Source: Bradyrhizobium sp. dw_411 (GTDB taxonomy: Bacteria > Pseudomonadota > Alphaproteobacteria > Rhizobiales > Xanthobacteraceae). Taken from it: a stretch of DNA of 64,000 nucleotides. Numbering within the stretch: position 1 is the stretch's first letter; the number at the start of each line of letters is the position of its first letter. The translations under genes and the position numbers were made by a program. Below are positions 46,711 through 55,996 of this stretch, piece by piece. Below the pieces are notes generated by a model. The model worked only from the letters and a program-made list of their open reading frames with translations, had not been told where the DNA came from and searched no databases. The stretch is taken from positions 1 to 64,000 of the forward strand of contig NZ_JAAVUY010000001.1 in the NCBI RefSeq assembly GCF_018449695.1. Direction: 5' to 3'.

Positions 46711-48426
46711 ATGGCGAAGACGTCCGGCGCTGCTGATACCGCTAATACAGCCAAGCCGTGGCCGGTATTTCGCTCGCTGCGCGCCTACCCGATTCAATTC
46801 ATCAGCCACGATCTGTTTGCCGGCCTGACGCTGGCCGCGATCGCGATCCCCGAACAGATGGCGACGGCGCGGCTCGGTGGATTCGCGCCTCAAATCGGCT
46901 TTTTCGCCTTTCTGGCGGGCTCGCTGGCGTTCGCGGCGTTCGGAAGCAACCGCTTTTTGTCGTCCGGTTCGGATTCGACAATCACGCCGATTTTTGCCGG
47001 GGGCCTGGCGGTGCTGGCCGCGACCGGCTCGCCGGACTACCTGACGCTTGCGGCGGCGCTGGCGCTGATGGTCGGGCTGATGCTGCTGGCCGCCGGCATT
47101 TTCCGCCTCGGCTGGATCGCCGATCTGTTGTCGATCCCTGTCACCACCGGCTTTCTGGCCGGCATTTCGGTCCATATCCTGATTTCGCAATTGCCGGCGA
47201 TTCTCGGGCTGCCTGGCCCCGAAGGCCCGATGCTGCAGAAGCTCGCGATTCTCATTGGGCATCTCGGACAGACCAATCCCTATACGCTGGTGATCGGGCT
47301 CGGCGTGCTGGCGATCATCACCGTTTCCGAAAAGATCGATGCGCGGATTCCCGGCGCATTGATCGGTCTCGCGCTGGCCGTCGCTGCCGTGGTGCTGCTT
47401 GCGTTGGAGAGCCGGGGCGTCAGCGTGCTCGGTGCCGTCACGGTGACGATGCCGGCGGTGGCGATTCCCGTCGTCTCCGTCAGCAAACTGACGAGCTTGT
47501 TGTCGCTGAGCCTGATCATCTCCATTGTCGTGATGGTGCAGACCGCCGCGACCACGCGCTCGTTCCAGTCCAATCCCAACGAGCCGCCGGATGTCGACCG
47601 CGATTTCGTCGGCGTCGGCACGGGCAGTATTCTATCCGGACTGATCGGCGCGTTTCCCGTCAATGCCAGTCCGCCGCGCACCGCCGTGGTGTCCGAGACC
47701 GGCGGCCAATCCCAGCTCGCCGGCCTCGCGGCGGTGGCGATCGTGATCCTGCTGTTGTTGTTCGGCGCGTCGTTGTTACGCCAAATCCCCAATGCCGCGC
47801 TTGGCGGCGTGTTGTTGTTCGTCGCGCTGCGGATCATCCGCGTCGGCCAGATCGTCACGATATTCAAGCAGTCGCTCGGCGAGTTCCTGCTGATCGTGCT
47901 GACGGCGGTCGGAATCATCCTGCTGCCGATCGAACAAGGCGTCGGTATCGGCATCGCGCTCTCGCTGCTGCACGGCATCTGGACCACGACGCAGGCCCGG
48001 GTGCAGGCCTATGAACGCGTGCCCGGCACCTCGATCTGGTGGCCATCGAGTTCTAATCTTCCCGGCGAACAGGAGCCCGGCATCATTGTCGCGGGATTCC
48101 AGGCGCCGCTGTCGTTTCTCAACGCCTATCATTTCCGCCACGACGTCCTGGCGGCGTTGCAGTCGTCACCTCAAAAGGCGCGGCTGCTCGTGCTCGAAGC
48201 CACCGGCATTGTCGAGATCGATTTTACCGCCGCACAGGTGATGACCGATCTCATTCGCCGCTGTCATGCCGACGGCGTCGACTTTGCTGTCGCCCGGCTG
48301 GAATCCGTCCGCGCCCTCGACGCCATGGACCGCTTCGGCATCTGTACGCTGCTGGGCACAGATCATATTTTTCAAAGCGTCGATGAAGCGATCAAGGCGT
48401 TGGGCAAGGCAGACGTGACAGGTTGA
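46711..48426 (+). CDS. SulP family inorganic anion transporter with STAS domain
   Basis: Inner-membrane uptake protein for sulfate, bicarbonate or related anions, 571 residues. The membrane domain (about 30-430) opens with LFAGLTLAAIAIPEQMATAR, the SulP signature, and includes FGSNRFLSSGSDSTITPIFA and AFPVNASPPRTAVVSETGGQ. The C-terminal STAS domain (about 440-560) has RLLVLEATGIVEIDFTAAQ. No sulfate-assimilation or carbonic anhydrase gene is adjacent, so the substrate is open. It converges with the YccF gene with no gap. Confidence 0.95.
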   Translation: MAKTSGAADTANTAKPWPVFRSLRAYPIQFISHDLFAGLTLAAIAIPEQMATARLGGFAPQIGFFAFLAGSLAFAAFGSNRFLSSGSDSTITPIFAGGLAVLAATGSPDYLTLAAALALMVGLMLLAAGIFRLGWIADLLSIPVTTGFLAGISVHILISQLPAILGLPGPEGPMLQKLAILIGHLGQTNPYTLVIGLGVLAIITVSEKIDARIPGALIGLALAVAAVVLLALESRGVSVLGAVTVTMPAVAIPVVSVSKLTSLLSLSLIISIVVMVQTAATTRSFQSNPNEPPDVDRDFVGVGTGSILSGLIGAFPVNASPPRTAVVSETGGQSQLAGLAAVAIVILLLLFGASLLRQIPNAALGGVLLFVALRIIRVGQIVTIFKQSLGEFLLIVLTAVGIILLPIEQGVGIGIALSLLHGIWTTTQARVQAYERVPGTSIWWPSSSNLPGEQEPGIIVAGFQAPLSFLNAYHFRHDVLAALQSSPQKARLLVLEATGIVEIDFTAAQVMTDLIRRCHADGVDFAVARLESVRALDAMDRFGICTLLGTDHIFQSVDEAIKALGKADVTG

Positions 48427-48831
48427 TCAAGCCGGCACGATCACCTTGCCGATCGGCCACAGCGCGATGCCGGCGAGTTTTACGTGAGCCCAGGCAAAGG
48501 GAATGCCGATGATGGTCACGGCCAGCACCACCGCGGTCACGATGTGCCCAAGCGCCAGCCACCAGCCCGCCAGCACCAGCCAGATCAGATTGCCGATCAG
48601 GCCGAGCACGCCGGTGCCCAGATCGGATTGACCGGTCAGGCTCTCGCGGCTGACCGCCTTTTGTCCGAAGGGCAACAGCGTATAGACCGCGATATTGAAC
48701 GCGGCCCTCGCCCAGGGCAGGCCGATAATGGTGATCGCCATGATGATGGCGGCAATTACCCAGCCGGCGGCCATCCAAAGGCCGCCGCAGAGAATCCAGA
48801 AGATATTCAAAATCATCGAGACAGGGGCCAT
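48427..48831 (-). CDS. YccF family inner-membrane protein
   Basis: 134 residues built from two similar halves, each with a hydrophobic pair and the repeated pattern ITIIGLPWARAAFNIA / VTIIGIPFAWAHVKLA. That duplicated motif defines the YccF (DUF307) domain. The function is unknown. The ATG at 48831 begins MAPVSMILNIFWILCGGLW, the usual YccF start; the longer frame adds 82 unrelated residues. The stop abuts the stop of the convergent SulP gene. Confidence 0.93.
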   Translation of the reverse strand: MAPVSMILNIFWILCGGLWMAAGWVIAAIIMAITIIGLPWARAAFNIAVYTLLPFGQKAVSRESLTGQSDLGTGVLGLIGNLIWLVLAGWWLALGHIVTAVVLAVTIIGIPFAWAHVKLAGIALWPIGKVIVPA

Positions 48832-49082
48832 GGGATTTCTCGTAAAATGCGATTTCTCGTAAATATGGCTCCGCGTTCGCTGCGGACACTTCGCGCCGTT
48901 TATAGGCCTTCCGATGCGGTGGGGATAGTCGGCGACTTCCTTGGCCTCATGGTTCGAGACGCACGAAAACGCGCTCCTCACCATGAGGATTAAAGACCTG
49001 ATCCTGGTTGGGACCTCATCCAGAGGAGCGGCCTTTTGGTCGCGTCTCGAAGGATGGAAGCAGCGCCTGAAGTGCAAATGTC

Positions 49083-50864
49083 TTACCGGCGATAGCGCTC
49101 GGGGCGCGCATGGGCCTGGCGGCCTTCCTGCTGCGGGCGGCTCGCAAGGCTGACGCGAGCCTCGCTGATGGCGGGTAAGCTTGGCTTGAGTTCTTCCAGG
49201 AAAATCGGCCGGGAGAAATAATATCCCTGCGCATAGCGGATTCGGGTCGCGGCCTGCAGATAGGCGAGTTCCTCGAAGGACTCGATGCCCTCCGCGATCA
49301 TCGTCATTCCAAGGGCCTCGCTCAGCGATTCAATGGCCCGCAGGATTCCCTGGCTGCGCGGACGCAAATGGATGTCGGTAATGAACGAACGGTCGATCTT
49401 GATTTCGTCGGCGGTGATATCGGCCAGCGCCGACAGCGACGAATAGCCGATGCCGAAATCGTCGATCGAGATGCCGACGCCCAGTCTGCGGAAGATCGGC
49501 AGAATCTGGTCCTGGAAATGGGTTTTGGTGACGAATGCGTCTTCGGTCACCTCGATCATGAACCGTTTGGGGAAACCGGTCGCTTCCAGCGCCTGCGCGA
49601 ACGAGCGCATGAACTCCGGATTGCCGGCCTGCTTGGCCGCGACGTTGATGCTGATGGTGGTAGCAGGACCAAAGGTCTCGTTGATGAGATCAATCGACTT
49701 GACGATCTCCGCCAGCACCAGATGCGTCAGATCGTCGATCAATCCCAATTCCACGGCGAGATTGATGAAGGTGCCCGGAGCCTGGATCACGCCCTCATCG
49801 TCACGCAAGCGAACCAGCGCCTCGATGCCCTTGATATCCCGGGTCCGGATGTCGACCTTGGCCTGAAAGGCACAGCAAAAACGCTTTTCCAGAATCGCCA
49901 GCCGCAGCGACTGCTCGATCTTCATTCGTTCAAACGCCTCGTGCTCCATGGTGGAGTCGAAGAACGCCGCCGATCCCTTGCCGTCATTCTTGACGCGGTA
50001 CATCGCGATGTCGGCATTCTGGCGCAGCACGTCGTAGCTGCGTCCGTGATCGGGATAGAGACTGACCCCGATCGAGGTCGAGGCGAATATTTCCGAGCCG
50101 TCGATAAAGAACGGAGCTTTCAGCCGCTGCAGCGTCGCCTGGATATATTCCGCCACCTCCGCCTCGTTCCGGATCGGATTGAGCAACAGCATGAACTCGT
50201 CGCCGCTGATCCGCGACAGCATGTCGGACTCGCGCAGATCCAGCCCCAACCGCTTGGCGACCTCGATCAGCAGCGCGTCCCCGATCGAATGGCCGTAATA
50301 ATCGTTGATGTGTTTGAAATTATCGATGTCGAGAAAGGCGAGCGCGAACCTGGAGACCGCGCCGTCATGCTGGATCAGGCTGTTGGCGCGGTGCTCGATC
50401 ACCCGGCGCATCGGCAGGTTGGTCAATTCGTCAAAATACGCCGAACGGAACAGATGATCCTCGACGGCTTTTTGATCGCTGATATCGGCGGAGCTCGACA
50501 GCAGCAAATTTCGGTCCGCGATACGGACCGGCCGATGGGCCGTGAGCAAGGTCTGCTTGCCCTGGCCGGCGGTGAAACATTCTTCCGCAACGGCGGCGCG
50601 CCCGGCGCGGAGCAATTCGAGGCAAGCCTCGCGACGATCGTTCAGATATTTCGAGGGAAGTGCGGGCGACTGTCCTTCGGCCAGGCCCAACTGCACCGCA
50701 GCCGCGTCATTGACCATCAGGAAGCGGCCCTGCTCGTCCTGAACCGTGATGCCGGTCGGGAGCATTCTGAAAACATCCCGCAAGATGTTCAACTCGCTGT
50801 CGACAGCTATTTCGCTGTCTCCTTGCGCCGGGGCGTAGAGGTCTTTTCGAATCGGGCTTTGCAT
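49083..50864 (-). CDS. PAS-GGDEF-EAL protein (c-di-GMP turnover)
   Basis: About 593 residues. An N-terminal PAS domain (about 25-130, MLPTGITVQDEQGRFLMVND) precedes a GGDEF domain whose signature reads SGDEF (about 220-224), with LAFLDIDNFKHINDYYGHSI before it. An EAL domain follows, with the signature intact as EALVRLRD (about 348-350) and later TISINVAAKQ, ISIDDFGIGYSSL and KIDRSFITDI, so phosphodiesterase activity is likely. SGDEF may or may not make c-di-GMP. The ATG at 50864 and a TTG six codons upstream are both possible starts. There are no membrane segments; it is cytoplasmic. Confidence 0.94.
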   Translation of the reverse strand: MQSPIRKDLYAPAQGDSEIAVDSELNILRDVFRMLPTGITVQDEQGRFLMVNDAAAVQLGLAEGQSPALPSKYLNDRREACLELLRAGRAAVAEECFTAGQGKQTLLTAHRPVRIADRNLLLSSSADISDQKAVEDHLFRSAYFDELTNLPMRRVIEHRANSLIQHDGAVSRFALAFLDIDNFKHINDYYGHSIGDALLIEVAKRLGLDLRESDMLSRISGDEFMLLLNPIRNEAEVAEYIQATLQRLKAPFFIDGSEIFASTSIGVSLYPDHGRSYDVLRQNADIAMYRVKNDGKGSAAFFDSTMEHEAFERMKIEQSLRLAILEKRFCCAFQAKVDIRTRDIKGIEALVRLRDDEGVIQAPGTFINLAVELGLIDDLTHLVLAEIVKSIDLINETFGPATTISINVAAKQAGNPEFMRSFAQALEATGFPKRFMIEVTEDAFVTKTHFQDQILPIFRRLGVGISIDDFGIGYSSLSALADITADEIKIDRSFITDIHLRPRSQGILRAIESLSEALGMTMIAEGIESFEELAYLQAATRIRYAQGYYFSRPIFLEELKPSLPAISEARVSLASRPQQEGRQAHARPERYRR

Positions 50865-51106
50865 GGAAGCCGAAAGTGTCAAAGTCTCTTGTAGTTTTGG
50901 TTAAGTGGACCTCCGAAAAGCCGTGACAGCTCTCAATGCATGCGATTTAAATCGGCGCCGTCCTGATCGTCATTAACAGACCGTCAACGCGACTTCAGAA
51001 TGCCCTTACACGGATACTGTCAACAACAAATCCTGCGGGTTTGCGTGCGCAAGCGCGTCCGATTCGCGCGTTCATCTTGCGTATTGCGCCGTTCATCTTG
51101 CGCTGT

Positions 51107-52069
51107 TTAATTGGCAGGTATGCGGCATTGCAGCGTGCAATGAATGCCAGTCTTCAAAAAGGTAATTTCGGTCTTGCCTTCAAAAGGCGTGAGTGCAGTC
51201 TTCAGCAATTTGCTGCCGAACCCGGCCGCGCCGATTTCGCCGATCGGCGGTCCTTCCATTTCGTCCCACGCAATATTGAGGCGATCTTCGATCATCGACC
51301 ACGAAACCTGCAAAAACCCGCCGGCGGCAGAAAACGCACCGTATTTCCCGGCGTTGGTGGCCAATTCGTGAAATATCAACGCCAGGCTCACCGCCAATTT
51401 GGCTGGAAGAAACAACCGATCGCCGTTCAGGTCAAACCGGGCATGGCCATATGGCCCGAGTTCGGACTGCAGGAGATCCTTGATATCGCAACCACGGCCA
51501 TCAACCCTGGCAATCAGATCGTCGGTCGCTGACAGCGCCCGCATCCGTTGATCGATGCTGGCCCAGACCTGCGGTTGATCCTGCAACACCTGATGCAGCA
51601 CCGCGTGAATAGTCGATAACTTGTTTTTCAGCCGATGCTGGAGCTCATCGACGATGAGCTTGCGGTAGGCCTCCTCCTGGATCAGTTGCGCGGAGATTTC
51701 CCGCTGATTTGCGGCGACCGAGCGATAGTGCTCGACACCCCAGATCGTAAGACTGCACACGACAAGATAGATGACCGACAGCACCAATCTGGCAAAATCG
51801 GTCGGGGTATCGCCGAAATTCAGGGTCAAGCCGAACAAGCCGCCCATCACGGCCGTCGCAATCCCGATCCGTAAGCCGCCAAACGCGGTGGCAAAGAATA
51901 CGGCGGGGAAATAGGGGGTAAAGTAGACATCCGGCCGGATCATCGAAAGAAGCCAACGCGCCGCGGTCGATGCCGCAATGCAAGATGCCGCAAAGCCGAT
52001 GCTGAATAGCGGTGACGGTCGCGAGATTCCCTGCCAGCCCCGTTGAAACTCGTCGATCAATTTTACCAT
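51107..52069 (-). CDS. Membrane sensor histidine kinase (HWE/HisKA_2 type)
   Basis: 320 residues. The N-terminal half has four hydrophobic segments (about 22-45, 52-70, 74-95, 98-118) resembling the DUF4118/KdpD-like membrane sensor. The kinase part starts with LIVDELQHRLKNKLSTIHAV, where His is the phospho-acceptor, and has FHELATNAGKYGAFSAAGGF (N-box with the HWE/HisKA_2 style) and a short G-box AGFGSKLLKTAL. No response regulator is adjacent. Related kinases act in light, general-stress or chemosensory pathways in alphaproteobacteria; the signal is unknown. Confidence 0.92.
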   Translation of the reverse strand: MVKLIDEFQRGWQGISRPSPLFSIGFAASCIAASTAARWLLSMIRPDVYFTPYFPAVFFATAFGGLRIGIATAVMGGLFGLTLNFGDTPTDFARLVLSVIYLVVCSLTIWGVEHYRSVAANQREISAQLIQEEAYRKLIVDELQHRLKNKLSTIHAVLHQVLQDQPQVWASIDQRMRALSATDDLIARVDGRGCDIKDLLQSELGPYGHARFDLNGDRLFLPAKLAVSLALIFHELATNAGKYGAFSAAGGFLQVSWSMIEDRLNIAWDEMEGPPIGEIGAAGFGSKLLKTALTPFEGKTEITFLKTGIHCTLQCRIPAN

Positions 52070-52225
52070 CGGGTCATATCAGCCCGATCAGAGAGTCCAG
52101 TCCAAGGCCGAGCATGGAACGAGTACCTGTTCTGCGAGAATGGCTGTTAAATCGGGCTTGTGGCTTGCGTTGTTCCGGCGGGCCGCAGATTATTGAACTC
52201 AACCTTGTCAAAAAGGAGAACGGGA

Positions 52226-53068
52226 ATGGGACGGCTGGACGGCAAGGTCGCGGTGATCACTGGCGCGACAAGCGGCATCGGCCTGCGCACCGCCGAGATG
52301 TTCGTCGCCGAAGGCGCGAAAATCGTCATCGCCGGACGCCGGGCTTCCGAAGGGGAGCAACTTGCCAAAAGACTCGGCACCGCCTGCGTGTTTCGGCGCA
52401 CCGACGTCACCATCGAGGAAGATATCCGGGCCTTGATCGGCCAGACGGTCGATACGTTCGGCCGCATCGACTGCCTTTTCAACAATGCCGGCGGCCCGGC
52501 GCAAACCGGCGGCATCGAAAACCTTGACGCCGCGCGCTTCGACACCGCGATCGCGACGCTGCTGCGCAGCGTGATGCTGGGCATGAAGCACGCAGCACCC
52601 CATATGCGCCGCCAGGGTTCCGGCAGCATCATCAACAATGGCAGCATCGCCGGCAGGCTGGCCGGCTATTCGTCGTCGCTTGTCTACGGCGCCGCCAAGG
52701 CCGCGGTTATTCATCTGACCAAATGCGTGGCGATGGAGCTGGGCGAGGCCAACATCCGCGTCAACAGTATTTCGCCGGGCATCATCGCCACCGGCATCTT
52801 CGGCAAGGCGCTGGGCCTGTCGGTCGAAGCCGCGGAGAAAACGCCGGAGATCATGCGCGAGGTCACCAAGACAGCGCAGCCGATCCCGCGTGCCGGCTTA
52901 CCCGAGGATATCGCCCATGCCGCGGTATTTCTCGCCAGCGACGAGTCAGGTTTCATCAACGGTCATGATCTGGTGATCGATGGCGCCATCACCGGCGGCC
53001 GCAACTGGACCGCACAGCAACAAGGCTATGTCGCCATGCGCAAGGCATTCGGCGAGATTCCGGAATAG
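52226..53068 (+). CDS. Short-chain dehydrogenase/reductase (SDR)
   Basis: 280 residues of classical SDR type: NAD(P)-binding VAVITGATSGIGLRTAEMF (GxxxGxG), FNNAGGPAQTGG, the catalytic Ser in NNGSIAGRLAGYSSSLVYGA and YxxxK in VYGAAKAAVIHL; the Tyr and Lys are present. AAAAGGAG precedes the ATG at 52226. The C-terminus (QQQGYVAMRKAFGEIPE) extends beyond the usual core. It faces a convergent P450 gene 29 bases away; with the LLM-class oxidoreductase nearby this looks like a small catabolic or modifying cluster, but the substrate is unknown. Confidence 0.94.
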   Translation: MGRLDGKVAVITGATSGIGLRTAEMFVAEGAKIVIAGRRASEGEQLAKRLGTACVFRRTDVTIEEDIRALIGQTVDTFGRIDCLFNNAGGPAQTGGIENLDAARFDTAIATLLRSVMLGMKHAAPHMRRQGSGSIINNGSIAGRLAGYSSSLVYGAAKAAVIHLTKCVAMELGEANIRVNSISPGIIATGIFGKALGLSVEAAEKTPEIMREVTKTAQPIPRAGLPEDIAHAAVFLASDESGFINGHDLVIDGAITGGRNWTAQQQGYVAMRKAFGEIPE

Positions 53069-53097
53069 GCCGCGAACATCCGGCCAGCCGATCTCTC

Positions 53098-54471
53098 TCA
53101 CACCGGCGACAGCACCACGCGCAGCCCGTCCTTGGGCTTCGGGATCGGCCACATCTGCCAGTCCGGCGTGGTGCCGGGCTGCAGCGAGACGCTGAGATTC
53201 TGCAGGAAATGCCGCGCAAAACACTTCGCCTGCATGTAGGCGAAGTGCAGCCCGAGACACATATGCGCGCCGCCGCCGAACGGCACCCAGGCGAAGCGAT
53301 GGCGGCCGCGCTGCGCCTCATCGGTAAAGCGCGACGGATCGAACGTTTCGGGATCATGCCAGATTTGCGGCATGTGATGGGTAAACAGCGGATTGATTCC
53401 GACCAGCGTACCGGCGGGGATCGCGTAGCCGCCAAACGTAAAATCCCGCGTCGCGCGCCGCGGCAGCGACGGCACCGGCGGCTTCATCCGCATCGCTTCC
53501 TTGAAGGCCATCTCACTCAATGGCATGGCGTCGAGATTTTCCGACGTCGTCGGCTCATCGGCGGCGACGCCGAGCGCGGTGATTTCGTCGCGCAGTTTGC
53601 TTTGCCACTGCGGATTGGCGGCGAGCCCAGCGACAAAGGATGTCAGCGACGAGGTCAGCGTGTCGTGCGCCGCCATCATCAGAAAACTCATGTGGTCGAC
53701 GATGTCCTGGGTCGTGAGCAGCGCGCCGTCCTCATGGGTGGCGCGGCATAGCTGCGAGAACAGGTCCTCGCCGCCCTTGGCGCGGCGGATCGGAATCTGT
53801 TCCGAAAAATAAGCGACGACACGGGCGCGGCCTTTGACACCGCGCGCCATCTGCGTGCCGGGTAGAGGCTGCCGGATCGGCGTCACCGCGGCCGCGACCA
53901 TGTCGATGAAGGCGCGCGTGATGTTGTCGACATCGGGCCCGATGCTGGCGCCGAGAAACGACGTCGCAGCGAGATCGAGCGTGAGTTGTTTCATCGCCGG
54001 ATAGAACAATATCGGCCCCGGCTGCGCCTTCCACTGCGCGACCCGCGCCGCGATCCCGGCATCCAGCGCAGCGAGATAGGACTTCATCGGCCCGGCTTTG
54101 AATGCGACCGAGAGAGCGCGCCGGTGCAGGCGGTGTTCGTCGAAATCAAGCAGCATCAGGCCGCGTGGAAACAGGCGGCCCAGGATGGTCTCCCAGCCAT
54201 AGGTCGAGGAGAACAGCCGGCTTTGGTCGAACAGCACGAGCTCATTGGCTTCCGGCCCAAGCAGCGTGATGCTGGTTTCGCCGAGCACGCGGCTGCGATA
54301 GATCAGGCCATATTTCGCAGCCATCCGCTCAACTTCCCCCTTGGGGTCGGCGAGGATCGACAAGGTACGGCCCACGATCGGCCAGCCTTCGTTGCCCGGA
54401 ATGTGCTTCAGCGAAGTGCGCTTGACCGGTGTGATGGTGATCGCGGGAGACACCACAGTCTGCATGGACAT
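53098..54471 (-). CDS. Cytochrome P450
   Basis: 457-residue soluble monooxygenase. The heme-binding loop FGGGAHMCLGLHFAYMQAK carries the axial Cys; the I-helix has LMMAAHDTLTSSLTSFV, with Ala-His-Asp-Thr matching the oxygen-activation motif; the ExxR is in FKEAMRMKPPVPSLPRRA. The N-terminal part lacks a membrane anchor. It resembles bacterial P450s of the CYP120/CYP26-like type in the length and spacing of motifs, but no subfamily is claimed. No ferredoxin or ferredoxin reductase is adjacent. It lies between a convergent SDR and an LLM oxidoreductase on the same strand. Confidence 0.95.
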   Translation of the reverse strand: MSMQTVVSPAITITPVKRTSLKHIPGNEGWPIVGRTLSILADPKGEVERMAAKYGLIYRSRVLGETSITLLGPEANELVLFDQSRLFSSTYGWETILGRLFPRGLMLLDFDEHRLHRRALSVAFKAGPMKSYLAALDAGIAARVAQWKAQPGPILFYPAMKQLTLDLAATSFLGASIGPDVDNITRAFIDMVAAAVTPIRQPLPGTQMARGVKGRARVVAYFSEQIPIRRAKGGEDLFSQLCRATHEDGALLTTQDIVDHMSFLMMAAHDTLTSSLTSFVAGLAANPQWQSKLRDEITALGVAADEPTTSENLDAMPLSEMAFKEAMRMKPPVPSLPRRATRDFTFGGYAIPAGTLVGINPLFTHHMPQIWHDPETFDPSRFTDEAQRGRHRFAWVPFGGGAHMCLGLHFAYMQAKCFARHFLQNLSVSLQPGTTPDWQMWPIPKPKDGLRVVLSPV

Positions 54472-54612
54472 GGCAATTGCTCCGATTGGTCCCAGTGGAT
54501 CCGCCGGAGTTCGATCGTGGCGTGATCGCAGCTCCGGGTCGATGTCATCGGCGTAGCCCCAATGCTGCTAAAATAGCCCCTTTGTCGTTCCTGTGCAAAG
54601 GCTCTCGGGAGG

Positions 54613-55854
54613 TTAAACCTTCCGTTTTGCGGCTTCCTTTTGCAGATCCGGTGCATTGATGATCGGGATCGCGACGCGGCCGGGGCCGGTGAGCGAAAGC
54701 GCGGCAGCGGCCTTGTCGTTCTCCATGATCTTGGCCATCACGGCCTGACCCGCCCGGTCGAACACCGCGCGATTCTCGATCAGGAATTTCTGCGACTCGC
54801 GCAGCTTGGTGACGTAGCCGTTGATCTCCGGCACCACATAGCGCGCCACCATGTCCCAGCTGCGCCGGGTGTTTTCCGGATTGGCCCAGTCGTGCACGAA
54901 GCCGACGATGGTGCCGACGCCGCCGGAAACTTCCGTCAGGCTCTTGATGGTTTTGACGAGATCATCCGGTGTGCCGATGGTGGAAGCGGCCGCCTCGCCG
55001 CCCGCGGTTTTATCCACCGCGTCCTCCGGCGAGGTGAACGGCTGCAAGCCCGGCCGCTGCAGCGTGCGGACATTGTATTCATTGTGCCAGCGCATCAAAC
55101 CAGCGCCCGCCTCGCGCTGCGCCTGTTCACGGGTCTCGGCGATATGCCAGCTCAACAATACGCGCCAATCGGAACGGCTCACAATGGTGCCGTGCTTTTT
55201 CGCGGCATCCTCGGCAAAGCCCCATTGCGTCGGCAGCGCCATCAGGCCCTGCGTCGACATCGAGCCGAGCGAAATGATGCCGATGCCGTATTTGCCGGCC
55301 AGCGTCATGCCCGACGGCGAGATCTGCGACGCCACCACGAACGGCATCTCCTCTTGCAGCGGCAAGATCTGCAGCGCGGCATCGTTCATCGTGAACCAGT
55401 CGCTCTTCGCCGTGACCCGCTCGCCCTTGAATAGCCGGCGGATGATCGCAATCGCCTCGTCCTGGCGGTCGCGCTGCGTCATCGGATCGATGCCGAGCGT
55501 GTGCGCATCGGAAGCCAACGCACCCGGCCCGGAGCCGAAGATGGCGCGGCCACCCGTCATGTGGTCGAGCTGCACCATGCGCTGGGCGACATTGAAGGGA
55601 TGGTGATAGGGCAGCGAGACCACGCCGGTGCCGAGCTTGATGCGCTTGGTGCGCTCGCCGGCCGCAGCCAGAAACATTTCGGGCGACGCGATCATTTCCC
55701 AGCCCGAGGAATGATGCTCGCCGCACCAGAACTCGTCGTAACCGAGTGCGTCGAGCTGCTCGACCAGATCGAGATCCCGACGAAATTGCAGCATCGGATG
55801 CTCGCCGATCGGATGATGCGGGGCGAGGAAGGCGCCGAACTTCAGGCGTGCCAT
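54613..55854 (-). CDS. LLM-class flavin-dependent oxidoreductase
   Basis: 413-residue luciferase-like monooxygenase. It begins MARLKFGAFLAPHHPIGEHP, then DALGYDEFWCGEHHSSGWEM, the start of the bacterial-luciferase barrel, and TGVVSLPYHHPFNVAQRMVQ and LDHMTGGRAIFGSGPGALAS are close to limonene monooxygenase/alkanal monooxygenase-type enzymes. FMNH2 would come from a separate reductase, not seen here. It precedes the P450 on the same strand by 141 bases, so co-transcription is possible. The substrate is unknown. Confidence 0.94.
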   Translation of the reverse strand: MARLKFGAFLAPHHPIGEHPMLQFRRDLDLVEQLDALGYDEFWCGEHHSSGWEMIASPEMFLAAAGERTKRIKLGTGVVSLPYHHPFNVAQRMVQLDHMTGGRAIFGSGPGALASDAHTLGIDPMTQRDRQDEAIAIIRRLFKGERVTAKSDWFTMNDAALQILPLQEEMPFVVASQISPSGMTLAGKYGIGIISLGSMSTQGLMALPTQWGFAEDAAKKHGTIVSRSDWRVLLSWHIAETREQAQREAGAGLMRWHNEYNVRTLQRPGLQPFTSPEDAVDKTAGGEAAASTIGTPDDLVKTIKSLTEVSGGVGTIVGFVHDWANPENTRRSWDMVARYVVPEINGYVTKLRESQKFLIENRAVFDRAGQAVMAKIMENDKAAAALSLTGPGRVAIPIINAPDLQKEAAKRKV

Positions 55855-55996
55855 GGGCGTTCTCTCCGGGCGTGTTGTTCTTGGTTGCTTGGCGCCAAAC
55901 TAGTGCGCGGCAAGGACCAAGGCAATCGCTGCTGGATCGGACCGCTTATGCGGTACCGGCCATGCGCGGAGTTAAGAATCGCCCGGCGTGCGCCTT

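Noticed and set aside
46758-48014. 418-codon plus-strand open frame
   Set aside because: Out-of-frame shadow of the SulP transporter gene, rich in Arg/Gly/Asp.
49368-50894. 508-codon plus-strand open frame
   Set aside because: Antisense shadow of the GGDEF-EAL gene; composition is Arg/Gln/Asp-rich without motifs.
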